Positions 44,817 to 56,531 are shown, numbered from the stretch's first letter. The stretch is DNA of 64,000 nt from Sequoia sempervirens (GCA_007258455.2 VDFB02358134.1:215559565-215623564); one strand, 5' to 3'. Translations and numbers: made by a program. The notes: a model not told the origin generated them from the sequence alone.

Positions 44817-46169
44817 TCAAGATGTAGATGGTTCTGCAGTCATTTCCTTTCCTTTGTTAGCCTCTTGACTAAGTGAAAAGGCTCTCTTCTTTGCCCTGGT
44901 GTTAGCTACAACTAAAGAGCTATTTTCATTCAACCCACAAAACTCTTGACCTTGCTAGTTAAGCAAGGTTGTATCATTACTAAATTGGTCTTGGTGTTGT
45001 GAAGATGCATCATTGCTAGCACCCTGCTACGAACTTGAAGCATTCTGTACCATAAGTGCCTTGTTGATCAGCCCATTCGAGCAAGTGGCATGATTATGAG
45101 GTTGGTTACAAGGGTAGCACCACTCATAGTCTGCTACTAAGTTGTTTTGGATAGGAACCAACTCTTTGGTCGCAAAAACAGGGGCTGGAGCATAGGCCTA
45201 AAAAGGTCTTGTGTTCACATTGTGTCTTGGGCCTTGATAATTGCCCTGATAATTGCCCTGATACTACTGTCTATTCCCTTGGAATTGCTGCTACTAACCT
45301 TGAAAAGGCTGACTTGAGGCCTGATTCTACTGTTGATAAGGCTTAGAATAGGTCTATTGCTTTTTCAAGTTCACCAACTTGTTACCAAAAGTTTGTAAAA
45401 GACTTTTGATCTCTTGTAACTCCTATGATGAGCTTGAAGCAACACTTTCTTATTTATCAATGGTTGGAACAATAGTTGGCAGCATTGGTACAGCTAGTAG
45501 AGGTGTGAAAGGAGGTATTTGCAAAGGGATGTTTGCATGAACCTCTGGAAATATAGGCATTGGTGGCCTAGGAGCAAGTTTTCCAGCTTGTATTAAGCTG
45601 TTCTCCACTCTAATTGCTATTTCAAAGGTATCTGGTAAAGACACTCCTCCCATTGATTGTATCATGATAGCTATATCACTGTTCAGAGCCCTCAAAAAAT
45701 ACAAAAATGCATATTCTGGAGGTGGCCTCACCATTGCAGGGATCTTATCCCAAGTTCTCTAAAATCTAAAGTTGAAATCATTCATCTACTCTTGTGGAGC
45801 CCTCTTAATTGTAGTCAATTGCTCCAGTAGAGACAAGTTGTTAGACCTGTCTTGGAATTGCTTATGCAACTTATCTCCAAATTCATCCCATGTTGCAATT
45901 GAACTAATTGATAGGCTCCTATACCACTGCAAAACTCTTGCTTTTAGTGAAGCAGCTAGTAATCTCACTGCAACATCCTCTTGGGTTATGTGATGGACTC
46001 TGCATAACGAGGCCGCATCTCTCATGTGTTCAATTGGAGTAGTTTGATCTTCCCCTGTAAAAATTGGTAGACTTTTCAAGGCTGCCATCGGGATGTCATT
46101 GTGTTGTGCCAAATTTAAGGGGCTGCCTCTATTGAAAGCAACAAAGGGTTGATTCCTTGGAGCAGCCAT
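44817..46169 (-). pseudogene. gag of gypsy element 2
   Basis: Minus strand. Starts at Met 46169 (MAAPRNQPFVAFNRGSPLNL). The capsid domain is open to 45786 (LPIFTGEDQTTPIEHMRDAA, LQWYRSLSISSIATWDEFGD) and then 45734-45450 (YAFLYFLRALNSDIAIMIQS). A Gln/Asn/Gly-rich segment (45430-45180) has five or more TAG codons among CAG-type Gln codons (YQGNYQGNYQG). A zinc-knuckle region follows near 45100 (YPCNQPHNHATCSNGL). About 340 bp separate the start from the 5' LTR. Confidence 0.9.
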
Positions 46170-46508
46170 TGGAGGTAGCTATGGCAGATATACTAGTATT
46201 GCAAAATGAGATCCCACTGATGGAGGAGTAGACTGAGTTCTTCTAGAATAGATAACCGTTGTTCCTCTTTTTTTTGTTGCTCTGCCTTTCCTTCTTGGTG
46301 ATGATAGCTGCAAATATTCGAAGGGACCTGAGCTGCCTCTTGTCTGAACTTTTCTCATAAATTGTAAAAGGAACTTATTTCTAGAGTTCTTCTTCTTTGT
46401 GGAGTCACCAAGTATGCCAAAGGACTTCTATAAAGTCTGAAATTCACTAGTTGCATACTAAACTAGTAGTTCAATTTAGTTCACAGTCCCATCGGGCATG
46501 CCATAAAC
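46170..46508 (-). other. Leader and primer region of gypsy element 2
   Basis: Non-coding. Five bases inside the LTR end the minus strand reads TGGCATGCCCGATGGGAC, a candidate primer site for a tRNA I cannot name. TTGGTGACTCCAC (minus strand, near 46405) resembles the start of 8041-8055. Confidence 0.45.
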
Positions 46509-48611
46509 TGTTGTCACCTAGAAATGCACCCTATGCACAGAGATTAAAACTGAGCTTCCTAGAGCAACATGGGATCATTCCAAGGTTGTGGGTCACCTAT
46601 AGTTGAAATGAACCTCCAGAGAAGGCTGGCTTCCTTTGGTGTCACCTAACTACTGATTCTTGTGGGGAAAAGGAAGAATGAATACATAAAATAAAGATTA
46701 AAATCTAAGGTGATACACCAAAATGATGAGGAATTATGAAAAGAAAAACAGGATGAACATACACTGGGAAACCTAACTGTAAATGTTTTATGTGCTCAAG
46801 GCAACTTCTTCTAGACTTAAGCATCAATCTTAACAGGTTCGATCTACATACACATCTCAGGAAGGAAAGATTCATTTCATAGCTCTAAGATATTAGTGTA
46901 GAATTTATAAAAACACGGTTAAAGACTTGCATAATCAAAAGAAAGATACAAAAATGAGAATAGTACAAACATGAACACTAGCTTCCAAGGTAAACTTTGC
47001 TTTGCATTCCAGATTCTGATTGAGTTACAAAATATACATCAGTTGAGGAAGGATAGCTAAAAATCACTAACTCTTCTAGATGCATTCCTCGAACTACTTA
47101 CAAAAAGGAAAAAATGCCTTATATATCAAAATGTGTCTGCCCCCTAGGGCTTACAAAATATCAGTCCCCAAAAAATCTATCTCCTTAGATCTTTTCCCTC
47201 ATGTTTAATGCAAAACCCTGCGTGCCCCTAATGTGGAGTGTCCTCCCCGGGGAAGCCTTCTTTAGATATTTCACAGCTATCGCATTCATTCTGATCCTGG
47301 CATCGTGTCCTATTTGAACCACCTCAGTTGAACGCATTAAATGCCTTGAGCTCACAATGGATACATGCTACATTCACCCAGTCGACATTCTTCATTCTGA
47401 TCAGACCGCCATGACTCCCTTCAGCTCCTCCTGGTTGGTCAAGCGTATTCCACACAGGCTCTGTAGGAAGTCAAAACTTCTTTTGAAAATAATTGCATCT
47501 CGGTGAGACACTGAAAGTGTCTCACCAATGTGATTATGTCCTCTACAACTTATCGACACAACTCAAACGGTCGCTGAGACATCATGACGAACTCCCCTTG
47601 TCTACTTGAGCTCTCCCTATCTCGCTGAGACTCCCGCCAGTCAAGAAGATATCATACCGAAGGCACTTTGCTTTGGTGGGTCTTTTCTTTTGGTACGACC
47701 TTCCTTTATCACCTAGACCTTACACCGAGGTACTTACTTTCTGCTGAGCTTTGGTGAGACCTTGGACAGTTGCCAGGACCCCATGGCGAAAGCCCCAACT
47801 CCTAGCGATATCGAATGTTTCATTGGTGGGACCCCCACTTGTCTGCTTCAGCCATCAAGACCCCTTGTCTGGGAGAGACCCACTGGTCTACAAGAGGTTA
47901 TGCTGAAAGCATTTTAGCTTGGCGAGGCCCCATTTCATCTGTCGGCAAGAGACCATTAGTGTATCCCCGAATGCATTTTACCTTACCAAGCTCCGCTTTC
48001 CTTTCACCAAGAGATCACCGAGTCGGCGAGACCCTTCTCTGACTTTGAATGCTATACTGAAGGCCTTCATATCGGTGAGACATTGGCAGGTCACTGAGAC
48101 AATATCTTAGCACTTTGTCCTTCGGCGGGCTCCTTTCCCCTTCCTTTCGGTGAGTCTTCGCCTTCACTAAGACCTCCTAGCAAAGCCCGCCTTCTTATGC
48201 CGAAAGCATCTCTCCATCTGAGGCTCCTCATACGTCAGTGAGACATTAGGAGTCAGGGAGACCTTACCCCGACTTGAAAGCTACACCGAAGGTTCACTGT
48301 TGTCAGCGAGATACCATTAGTCGCCGAGACTATATTCCAAAAGAGATCTCATGCCAATAGGATCCCTGGTTTGAAGCACTCAGACTTAAATGGAACCCTG
48401 CTAGTCGGTGAGACCTCTGAAATGTCCTGCCGACTTTTCCCTAAGATGATTTTCATGTCGAATCTCCCTAGGGAAGCTTCTCCCACTGAGTTCCCCGCGA
48501 CCTAGCAACATATGTAGAGTCTTTTCCCTTGTGTGAATGTTCCATTAGCCTTTGAAGATCTAACATTTGATTATCTTTCCTAATTTAACTATAGGTGAAA
48601 TATAGGCAACA
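46509..48611 (-). repeat. 5' LTR of gypsy element 2
   Basis: 2103 bp, paired with 37896-39997 throughout. It carries the hairpin block at 47495-47531 and CATCTCGGTGAGACACT at 47496-47512. Confidence 0.94.
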
Positions 48612-48814
48612 ATTACCTAGGTGAAAACTTGGCAAACAGTCATCTTGGTAACATCAAAAAAATCAAAAAATATAGAAAATAGTAAAGAGAAATAATTCGT
48701 CCAATAGTGAAAACCACTTTGGTGGCGCTTCAGATAAGCACCATGGTGAAAACCTGGCAATCAAGTGACATGTGTAGTTGACTCTGCTTTTTTGTCTACT
48801 ATTATTCTAATCTA

Positions 48815-48910
48815 ACATCACTGTACATAGTCCACTCCCCTATACATAGTCCTTATCCCTCTACATAGTCCACTTCCGTATACATACTATCTATCCCTAT
48901 ACATATCACT
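48815..48910. repeat. Short tandem array of TACATAGTCC-type units
   Basis: About five degenerate copies (TACATAGTCCACTCCCC, TACATAGTCCTTATCCC and similar), roughly 17-19 bp each. Confidence 0.75.
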
Positions 48911-49249
48911 TATCTTTCCCATCCATCACTTGTACATACCATTTGTAATAAGTGGTAATATTTCCCATAACCTGGAATGATTGACATCGAATGCATTTCA
49001 TATCCCCCATTTTATCCTATTCATAATCAATTGGTCTTATACTTGACTGGGGGAAAACACTTGACGTGCATCATATTGTTTCTTACATTGGTTGTGTTGA
49101 AGACGTAAAACCATAGAAAAATCCAAAAACACCACAAAATGTCCTGAGAAAACACCAAAAACATCAAAAAAACTTTAAAAATACAAAAAATCAAAACATG
49201 TCAAAAGTCCAAAAAATAGAGTCAGAGTTAGTGCACTTGTCATTCTTTG

Positions 49250-49650
49250 TCATTTGTCAAACTACATTGCCTCTACGACTAGACGTAGGCATGGCCATCT
49301 GTCCATGTGGCCCCGAGGCATTAGGTCAGTCCTTTTAGGTTTGTTTGTATAAAATCATGATTAAATCCATTTGTCTCTAGGATAAGGTCATTGGTCATGT
49401 CAAACTACGAGCTCTCTATGTGTATAACGTAGGCAAGGCCATCAACCGATGTGCCCCTAAGGACGCACTAGGTCAGTCCATTAGGGTTCATCACATTCAC
49501 TATCACACACATCTTCTACTTGTAGTCAGTCTTGTTAGCCAAGGTCATGTCAAACTACGATGTCTCTGCGTGTATAACGTAGGCAAGGCCATCAATCGAT
49601 GAGCCCTTGAGGCTGCACTAGGTCAGTCCTTTAGGGTTCATCATCACACA
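49250..49650. repeat. Three tandem 143-150-bp repeats
   Basis: GTCAAACTAC begins units at 49256, 49399 and 49549. Each continues with a CGTAGGCA-GGCCATC block, a CACTAGGTCAGTCC (or ATTAGGTCAGTCC) block and TTAGG. The second and third copies are closest. Confidence 0.88.
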
Positions 49651-49823
49651 CAGTCAATTGTCAACACATCATATCAAGTCATGCATCAATCTAGTGAACA
49701 AGTCAGCAATGTCTCTAAGTCAAATCAAACAAATTTCTGAAACAACCAAAATAGATTGACTAATGTCTGCTACAGGCTATGTCCTTCCTGGAAATAGACA
49801 TCATCAAAATAAATAACCTGTCT

Positions 49824-49900
49824 TATTCAGGATGAGTCCTTCCTGAATACCAATATCAACAAAATAATTTGTCTTATACAAGATGATTCCTTCTTGTATA
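49824..49900. repeat. Two neighbouring hairpins with compensatory stem changes
   Basis: Hairpin 1: TATTCAGGA (49824-49832), loop TGAGTCCT, TCCTGAATA (49841-49849). Hairpin 2: TATACAAGA (49875-49883), loop TGATTCCT, TCTTGTATA (49892-49900). Stems differ at two positions, both compensated on the other arm; loops differ by one base. Confidence 0.75.
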
Positions 49901-50189
49901 TTGACATTGTCAAACAATCAACATAGCCTTTCATAGGTTATCACATCAACGACATTAGACTCAACGCCTTATATGATACATGTCTTTCTGAAACCAAGCT
50001 TTGTCATGCCTTATACAAATAGTCATTAAATCGAAACCAGACTCAAAGTCTTATCCGATATGTGTATCTCCTGAAATCAGGCTCTATCAATCAAAACAAA
50101 TCAAACAAACAGATCAAGTTTTGGAAAATATTTTACTGGCTTTTGACTTTATGGCTTATTTATCTTATCATTTCATTTGACTTTATGAT

Positions 50190-50480
50190 GGGAATTATGT
50201 TGCTAGCTTTCTCAAGGATGTCCCATGAAAGATTTAGAGAAGCATTGTTGTATCACAATTATATTCTCTTTGACTATTGTCTATTGAAATATCATTTTAT
50301 GATTGGAATCCTATTACTAGCTCTCTCAAGGATGTCCCATGAAGGATTTAGAGAAGCAATGATATATCAAAATTTTATTTTCTTTGACTGCTGTCTATCA
50401 ACTGTCTTTTAAATCTTATTTTTGAGTCATGTTACTAGTTTCCTCAAGGATGTCCCATGATGGATTTAGAGGAGTGATGA
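50190..50480 (+). repeat. Three imperfect repeats of about 108-124 bp
   Basis: CTCAAGGATGTCCCATGA occurs at 50211, 50335 and 50443, each followed by GATTTAGAG-AG. An open frame of 116 codons (50062-50412) spans two of them, encoding an imperfect hydrophobic repeat (RMSHERFREA, RMSHEGFREA). It is probably fortuitous. Confidence 0.8.
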
Positions 50481-51019
50481 CATCTCATGACCCATATTTT
50501 ATTTTATTTGTTGTATGTGGTTTGTCTTGACAAAAAGACTGGGGCAACTATGCCCTTGGTATGAGTTAGGACAATCCTTGTCTCTGACTATCTGTTGTTA
50601 GCAAGTGGATGACCTTGTACACCTTGATCTATATCATATCATGGTGTTTATCTCCATTTGTATTAGTCTCGCCCAATGATGATAACGTGCAATGCCTTTT
50701 GTGATACGACAAAATATCAAAGATTGCTAATTCTAACATCAATCTCATTTTTCATTTTATTCATGATCTTTTTGCACTAACATTTCTTCTTTTCTACATC
50801 TTCATCACCCTTATCTATTTTCCTCTATCATTTTCTCCTTCATCTTCTAGTTCTCTCATCGGTTTTGAGAGCACACTCATGTTCTTTGAACCCACTTGTC
50901 CTCTCGAGAGGGCATACCACCCTTCTCAACATCTTTCATCATCCTACTTTCACTAGGGCATGACTGGGGCATGTTTTTGATTGATTTTCTTTAACACAAC
51001 GCCGAAATGACATTGTATC

Positions 51020-51033
51020 AAAGAGGGGAAAAA
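51020..51033 (+). other. Polypurine tract of outer Tat element
   Basis: AAAGAGGGGAAAAA immediately before the 3' LTR. Confidence 0.88.
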
Positions 51034-52246
51034 TGTAGACACCGAAATCTGGTCTAAGCCTGCAACTTCAATATTCTTCATAACACGTATTTCCATGGTC
51101 ATGATTAAATAATCTCAATTATTTAATTATTCTCTAAAGTCTTCATTTCTTTATTAATTGAATAAATCTAATTATTTAATTAATTTACTTTAACTTTAAT
51201 TCTTCTATTAATTAAATAATATTAATTATTTAATTATGTTACTAATTAACCTTATCCTTCTTGTCAAATTAAATAAATTCTTATTTAATTTACCCTTTAT
51301 CATATGTCAACTATAGTTAAATAAATTATTTATTTATTTAATTATCCATTTAATCCCTTCATCACTTAATTAAATAAATCTTATTTATTTAATTATTCTT
51401 CAAATATCAAATCTTGAATTAAATGAATTATTTAATTCATAAATTCTATTTTAACACATTCTTCTATATTTAGATAATTGTGTAAGTTATCTAAGTATTC
51501 ACTCTCACTCGACTTGAGATCTATTTAAATCGGTCATTTAACTCTTGATTTAATGTCTGAGTTGCTTTCACAAGTAATCTATTTGTCATATCATTCAGTC
51601 ATCTAGTTCTAACTCATTTGTGTGTACATGCATATTAATTAAATATTTCTATTTAATTAATTAAATCTTGTGCGTGCATTCAAATAGAGCATTGCTTTAA
51701 TCTTATCTTTATCTTTGTCATGCAAAGAATATTCTTCTATTTTCAAATACCAAACTCGAAGATTAAATCATTTATTTAATCTTTATCTCTATTTCTAGTT
51801 TTTATCACTCATGTCACTACTAATAGTTATTAGAATGAATGTCTAATCTTTTAATCTCAACCGTTCTTCGATCTTTCGATCCTAACCTATCATTCGAATG
51901 ATCAATTTTCTATAAATTGATCTATCCTTCATCATTTCAATCTCTCCCGAAATCTTATGACTTTTGGAAGCATATCTATTATTTGAATCTTTGATGTTTT
52001 GTTAAATCACTATGATAGGCTATACTTGCACAAGAGAAATCTGAGGGAAATTATACTACAATGACAAAAATGGAGAAGGGAAATCAAGGTTATACATGGA
52101 ATTACATAGATATTGGGTGAGATTGTTCAGTTTATTTATGTTTTAGCTTTCCTTTGTTCCCTGTTGTTTATCTTAGATTGCATTAGAGCTTAGATCGCAT
52201 TGAGTGTGTGCTTTTAACCTTTCTTCTACATTTTCTAGATGTTACA
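51034..52246 (+). repeat. 3' LTR of outer Tat element
   Basis: 1213 bp, paired with 16175-17297. It starts TGTAGACACCGAAATC and ends TTCTAGATGTTACA. It keeps about 200 bp (51570-51775) deleted from the 5' LTR. Confidence 0.93.
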
Positions 52247-52251
52247 CCTCC
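52247..52251. repeat. Target site duplication (right) of outer Tat element
   Basis: CCTCC, identical to 16170-16174. Confidence 0.9.
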
Positions 52252-53169
52252 AATTCTAGAAGTGGCATGTAATTACTGTAAGTTTAAATCAGCGGTCTAA
52301 AACTCCATGTATAACATCATATTTGGCTTTACAATGATGATGGAACTTTTCCTAAACTACTATTATTCAAAGAAAGGTCAAAAGGGGAAAAGGGATGAGG
52401 AATTTTCTAGACCTAAAACTACTGATGAACAACGGTAATGGAGAATGCTACAGTGGACAACCTTCCTATAATAGAGTTCCACTTAACCAAGACACATAGT
52501 ATCATGAAACTAGTGCTAACTTCTAAGGTGGGCAGATTTTTCAGCTATTCATTCACCATAAATCATGAATAAAAGATGAAACTTAAGTGCAGCAATGAAT
52601 TTATGTTCATAATAGCTTTACACAGCTGTTTATCATCAATAACCAGCAAAAAGCATGAACATGGAAAGCATCAACACAATGGCATACTTTAAAATCAGTG
52701 AAAAACATCAACTAATTCACTAAAAATACTTGAAAACACTTAGCATAGCAAGCTAAAGAAATCTAAATCTACCAAACATGAGGAGAATAATCATGCGACA
52801 TGAGATAAATTGAAGAATCCACCAAAAGCAATAGAGTTCTATTAAAATTTTGGCAGGATGTCATTACAACTCAACTCTCTCCTTGAAATTGAGAGGAGAC
52901 CCCCTATTTATAGTTTTCCAAAGCCCAAATGAATGGCTAGGATTGATTTACATTGTTTGGATTAGATTCATTACAAGCAAGGATTTCACATACCCCTAAA
53001 ATTTACTAATATAAAATACATCTTTGTCATTTTCCCTATTTTGTCCTATAGTGCCCTAACACTATAGCACTTTTGTCCTATAGTGACCTACCCTTTAGTG
53101 ACATCTATACTGCCAGGAACTCATCATTTATTACACACACTCCCTTGATCTTTTGAACTTTGGCATACT
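52252..53169 (-). other. Left-end region of long unit copy 2, with TATA-like box
   Basis: Continues 15944-16174 after the outer element. On the minus strand CTATAAATAG (52904-52913) is a TATA-like box about 260 bp beyond the ORF end, which would make the sequence to its left a transcribed R-U5 region leading to gag. The same region of the nested unit (around 20035) also has a TATA-like run on that strand. No coding region seen. Confidence 0.5.
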
Positions 53170-56100
53170 CTACAAATTTACCAATCAATGCTTGAAGTTT
53201 GTCCCATTCTAGGATATTAGATTGGAGATTCTGGAAGGTAAGTTTCTCGAAAGTCTCTGTGATCTATTCCCAATGCTTTGTGTACTTAGGCATATCCTTG
53301 ATGACCTATTTTGATCAAGAAAATTCCCTTCTAGAAAAATCCATGAAGTTTGGTGACAATACATCGATTGCCCTTGTTCCATCTTCTTGTGGAAGAGTGG
53401 CTTGATCTTTTTAGGGTCCAATTCCAGGGTAGGCATGCCATAGTTAGTCAGCATTTGGAGATAGTCTTCATTGTTGTTCTAATGCTTCATAACCCAAAAG
53501 AGGTAGAGCTCAACATCTTGTAAGACTCCTTGCAATACTTCCTTTCGAATATTGAGGCCCATTCACTAGATCTCTATGAGCTAGTGGTCATCCTTGACAA
53601 GCGCCATCTCCTTTTCCCATGTCCCTTCTGGCAGCTTGAGGATGCTCTCGACCTTAGGATACGTAATCCTATAAAGCTCGGTGAATTTATGACATGTCTT
53701 TTCTGTGTCCATAAGATGCTTATGCAGATCTCATAGCTTAATTATCTTCCTAGCAGTGTGTCATATGCCCATGTCACCATTGTATAGCACCTGTTGAAAA
53801 AAATCTTTAGTAGCCTTGGTCCAACTTTTCCTTTTTCTCTATCTTGTCTATATCACCTTTAGAGAGCAACGAAGGTGACACCAAAGATGCCATTGGAGCT
53901 TCCCTAGTGGATTTCCATTGCTAAATATAGGCGGTGAGGTCCACCACTTGTGCTTTCAACTCTTCCCTTGAAGATTGGTCTTTATTCATCTGCTAGACAA
54001 TTGTCGCTACTGATCCCTGGAGGTTGTCAATCTTCTGTTCTTTGGTGGTGAGATCCAAGTCAATGGTGGAAATATTATAACTAAATTCTCCTCTATTCAT
54101 CACTAGGGTGGAAATTTGCATGGTCCTCAATATAGATGCATCGAATTTTATATACGATTAGACTCTCTGCTTGTTTTCTTTTATTGGATTTGTTTGTGCT
54201 CGTGCCAAGATAGCCTCAAGTCTGGTCTTTGGATCTATGAGGATGGGGGATTCCTTTTGTAGTTTCCTCTACAACCAATTCGACATCTAAGACTCCTCTT
54301 TTGGTGATTGATGATCACCTTCCTCTCTTTGTTCAAGCTCGAGCTGATTCTCCTCATGACCCAGGTCTTCTTGCTCTACTCTTTCTTCTTCATCATCTGA
54401 ATCTTGGATTAGTATAGCCTTTTCTTTATCCAACTTAGTGGTTGCTATGTTTTCTTTAGTGACACCCTCTATTTGGGGTGCCTTTTCTACCTCTTGCTTG
54501 AGCTCTATGTGATGCTCTAGCTTGGGGATCCTTTTAAGCTTAGCTTATTCTTCAATCTTTACTTTATCTTCTTCTTTTGTTTCAACCTCCTTGTCTTCTT
54601 CTTTCTCAATAGGTATCTCCTCTTCATTAATAGGGCCTTTGTCTTGGCCAACCAATGGAGGCTCTTCCATTTTATCATTAATGTCATCCTTTTCCTTCGA
54701 GGGATGCTTTTTGGGTCAAACTTCTTCCCCAACATCCTTGATTTGTTGGGACATATCCTCTTCAAACTATTGATTGGAGGTTTCGATTATATATCTTTCA
54801 TTGAGTGCTTCCATGTCTTCCTCCAAAGACTGTGACCCATTTTCATCTTCATAGGCTACTTCATCTATAGTCACATTTACTTTGGCCTCAGGGTGCTCGT
54901 AATAGTCACCCTTAAAAGGATTCTTAGACTCCTTAGCTACTCCCTTGGCAACCTTTGGCATCTCTCCATTTCTTTTGATATTTTAATTGTGGCCTCCATC
55001 TTCGGTGGCTCTATTAGAGAAGGGATAGGGAGGCCAGCTACAACTTGATCCATTGTTGCTTGTACAATAGGACTTATTAATACCCCAGAGAGTTTGACAT
55101 GTATCTTTTGCATATGCCTTGCAAAGGCCTTGGGTAGGGAGAGAGAGGGAATAGGAGTTCTAGCAGCTGGGGGAATTGCAGCAGAGGGAGACAGTGAGGA
55201 GGAGGATAGTAGAGAGGTTGTAGTGGAGGAAGAATCCCACACCTAAATTGGGGTTGTCAGTGAGGTGGAAGCAAGGTGGACAAAGATGTCCACAAGAGGC
55301 GGGGATGAAATAGGCGATGCCTGAAATGCAAGAGGCAAGATAGTAGCAACAATGGCAATATTGGCAAGAGCAAAGGTGGTTGGTGGTGACCATGGGCACT
55401 CGCCCTCTTCCTCTCCTTCATGTTGAGGGTCTTCCTCAATAGTGGGCATCTTAGTAAACTCTCCTAAATTCCCTACCTTTTTGAAGGACTCCCCTTCTAC
55501 AATCTTCCTTGAGTAAACCTTAGGTTTAGGCTTCTGCTCTGATACTTCTTTCCTCTTCCTCGATCATTTCATTGGAGGAAAATTTTGGGTTTCCTCAGTT
55601 GGAGTAGTAGCTATTCCATTGTCGGCCTCACTCTTGAGTTCACAATATGTCAGTGTAACCCCTTGCAACTTGAGCTGAGAAATTTGGGCATCAACCCATT
55701 ACCTCATTCTATTCTCCACTAGCTTAGTAACAATGTCGAGGTCATTGACCTCCTCCTCATTCCAATCTATCAATAGTAGTGGTAGGTTAGCCACAACATC
55801 AAACCTCAAATCCAGAATGGTGTCTTCATCCTCCATGATCTAGTTGGGCACTAGGAAGAGATTGATTGAATTTACAAAGTGAGCGGTCATACGCATGTAG
55901 TGCTGCATGCACACCTTCTTATCATCTTGGCAGTTTTCCCAAAAGTATTCAATATGGGGTAGGTGGCCATATTATTTTATGAAAAACTTCTTTAGTTTTC
56001 CATAGGGTTCCATCCTGGGCCTGGCTGTGTGAAGATCTAAATTATACTCAATTATTTCCTTTTCTGAGTATTCCATGCATTGGGATTGGGGAATAGCGTA

Positions 56101-56531
56101 CATGCCCTAACCGAAGGTGAGAGGGTAGTGAATTTCTGCCTGATGTTTATCGCTCAACAGAGTATGAGCATTGTGTAACTGTTGGGACACTTCTAGTATG
56201 ATTATCTGGTTGTTAGGGTACTGTGGTAGCTTGTAAGTCCTCTCAAAGAAGCCCTCTGTTCTAATATAAGTAAACTTCGAGAACTGTATAAACAGGTACC
56301 CAAATTTGTGGATAAATGCATGAGCACTGTGTGAAACTCTTCTTTCTTAATCTCCCCTAGAAATCCTAATGTTGTGCCCAATAAAGGAATCATTCACTCT
56401 GTGATACTCCTTGAAATTCTAGTACTGTAGCTGTGGGTTCCTATCATACACCTTCAGTTCCCTTCCTAGAGTTTGACTCTAAGCAACAAACATGCCTTTG
56501 TAAGGGAACAACTTGGCCAGGAGGTACACCA
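53170..56531 (-). pseudogene. Decayed Glu/Lys-rich ORF of long repeat unit, copy 2
   Basis: Minus strand, colinear with 1-4965 except that the 1418-bp and 168-bp duplications of copy 1 are absent. Open pieces include 56393-56202, 55242-54937 (WDSSSTTTSLLSSSSL, LPKAFARHMQKI), 54961-54767 (HPEAKVNVTIDEVAYEDE) and 53454-53209. It breaks off at GGTACACCAA (56531), so the N-terminal quarter is missing. It is the less decayed copy and shows which stops in copy 1 were Gln codons. Function unknown. Confidence 0.6.

Larger units (their letters stand above)
37896..48611 (-). mobile_element. Ty3/gypsy element 2, complete, dual RNase H
   Basis: About 10.7 kb, minus strand, LTRs 37896-39997 and 46509-48611 (2102 and 2103 bp, TGTTGTCAC...GGCAACA on the plus strand). 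Domain order: gag, protease, archaeal-type RNase H, RT, RNase H, integrase. Most of it lies in one frame, with small shifts in RT. Flanking bases GTTAT and ATTAC may be a decayed 5-bp duplication (two transitions). It is a relative of gypsy element 1 at 9-16 kb. Confidence 0.93.
48612..51033 (+). other. 3' non-coding region of outer Tat element with several repeat arrays
   Basis: Continues the outer element between gypsy 2 and the 3' LTR. It has A-rich stretches (48650-48690, 49110-49200), a short CATAGTCC array (48815-48910), 143-150-bp repeats (49256-49650), paired hairpins (49824-49900) and about 110-124-bp repeats (50190-50480). No reliable gene. It ends at a purine tract AAAGAGGGGAAAAA (51020-51033). 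Confidence 0.7.
16175..52246 (+). mobile_element. Outer Tat-like Ty3/gypsy retrotransposon, 36 kb with three nested insertions
   Basis: Bounded by LTRs 16175-17297 and 51034-52246 (both TGTAGACACCG...TTACA) and by the 5-bp duplication CCTCC. A tRNA-Trp-like primer site follows the 5' LTR and a purine tract precedes the 3' LTR. The gag-pol runs on the plus strand from 18897 to 37816 in one frame once insertions are discounted: gag, protease, G-patch, RT, RNase H, archaeal RNase H, integrase. Subtracting the insertions at 19138-23180, 27891-35146 and 37896-48611 leaves about 14 kb. The order RT, RNase H, second RNase H, integrase is typical of the Tat lineage. Confidence 0.92.

Noticed and set aside
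49399..49650. Possible tRNA or structured RNA gene
   Set aside because: The block is one unit of a tandem repeat, and no cloverleaf or tRNA box pair is visible.
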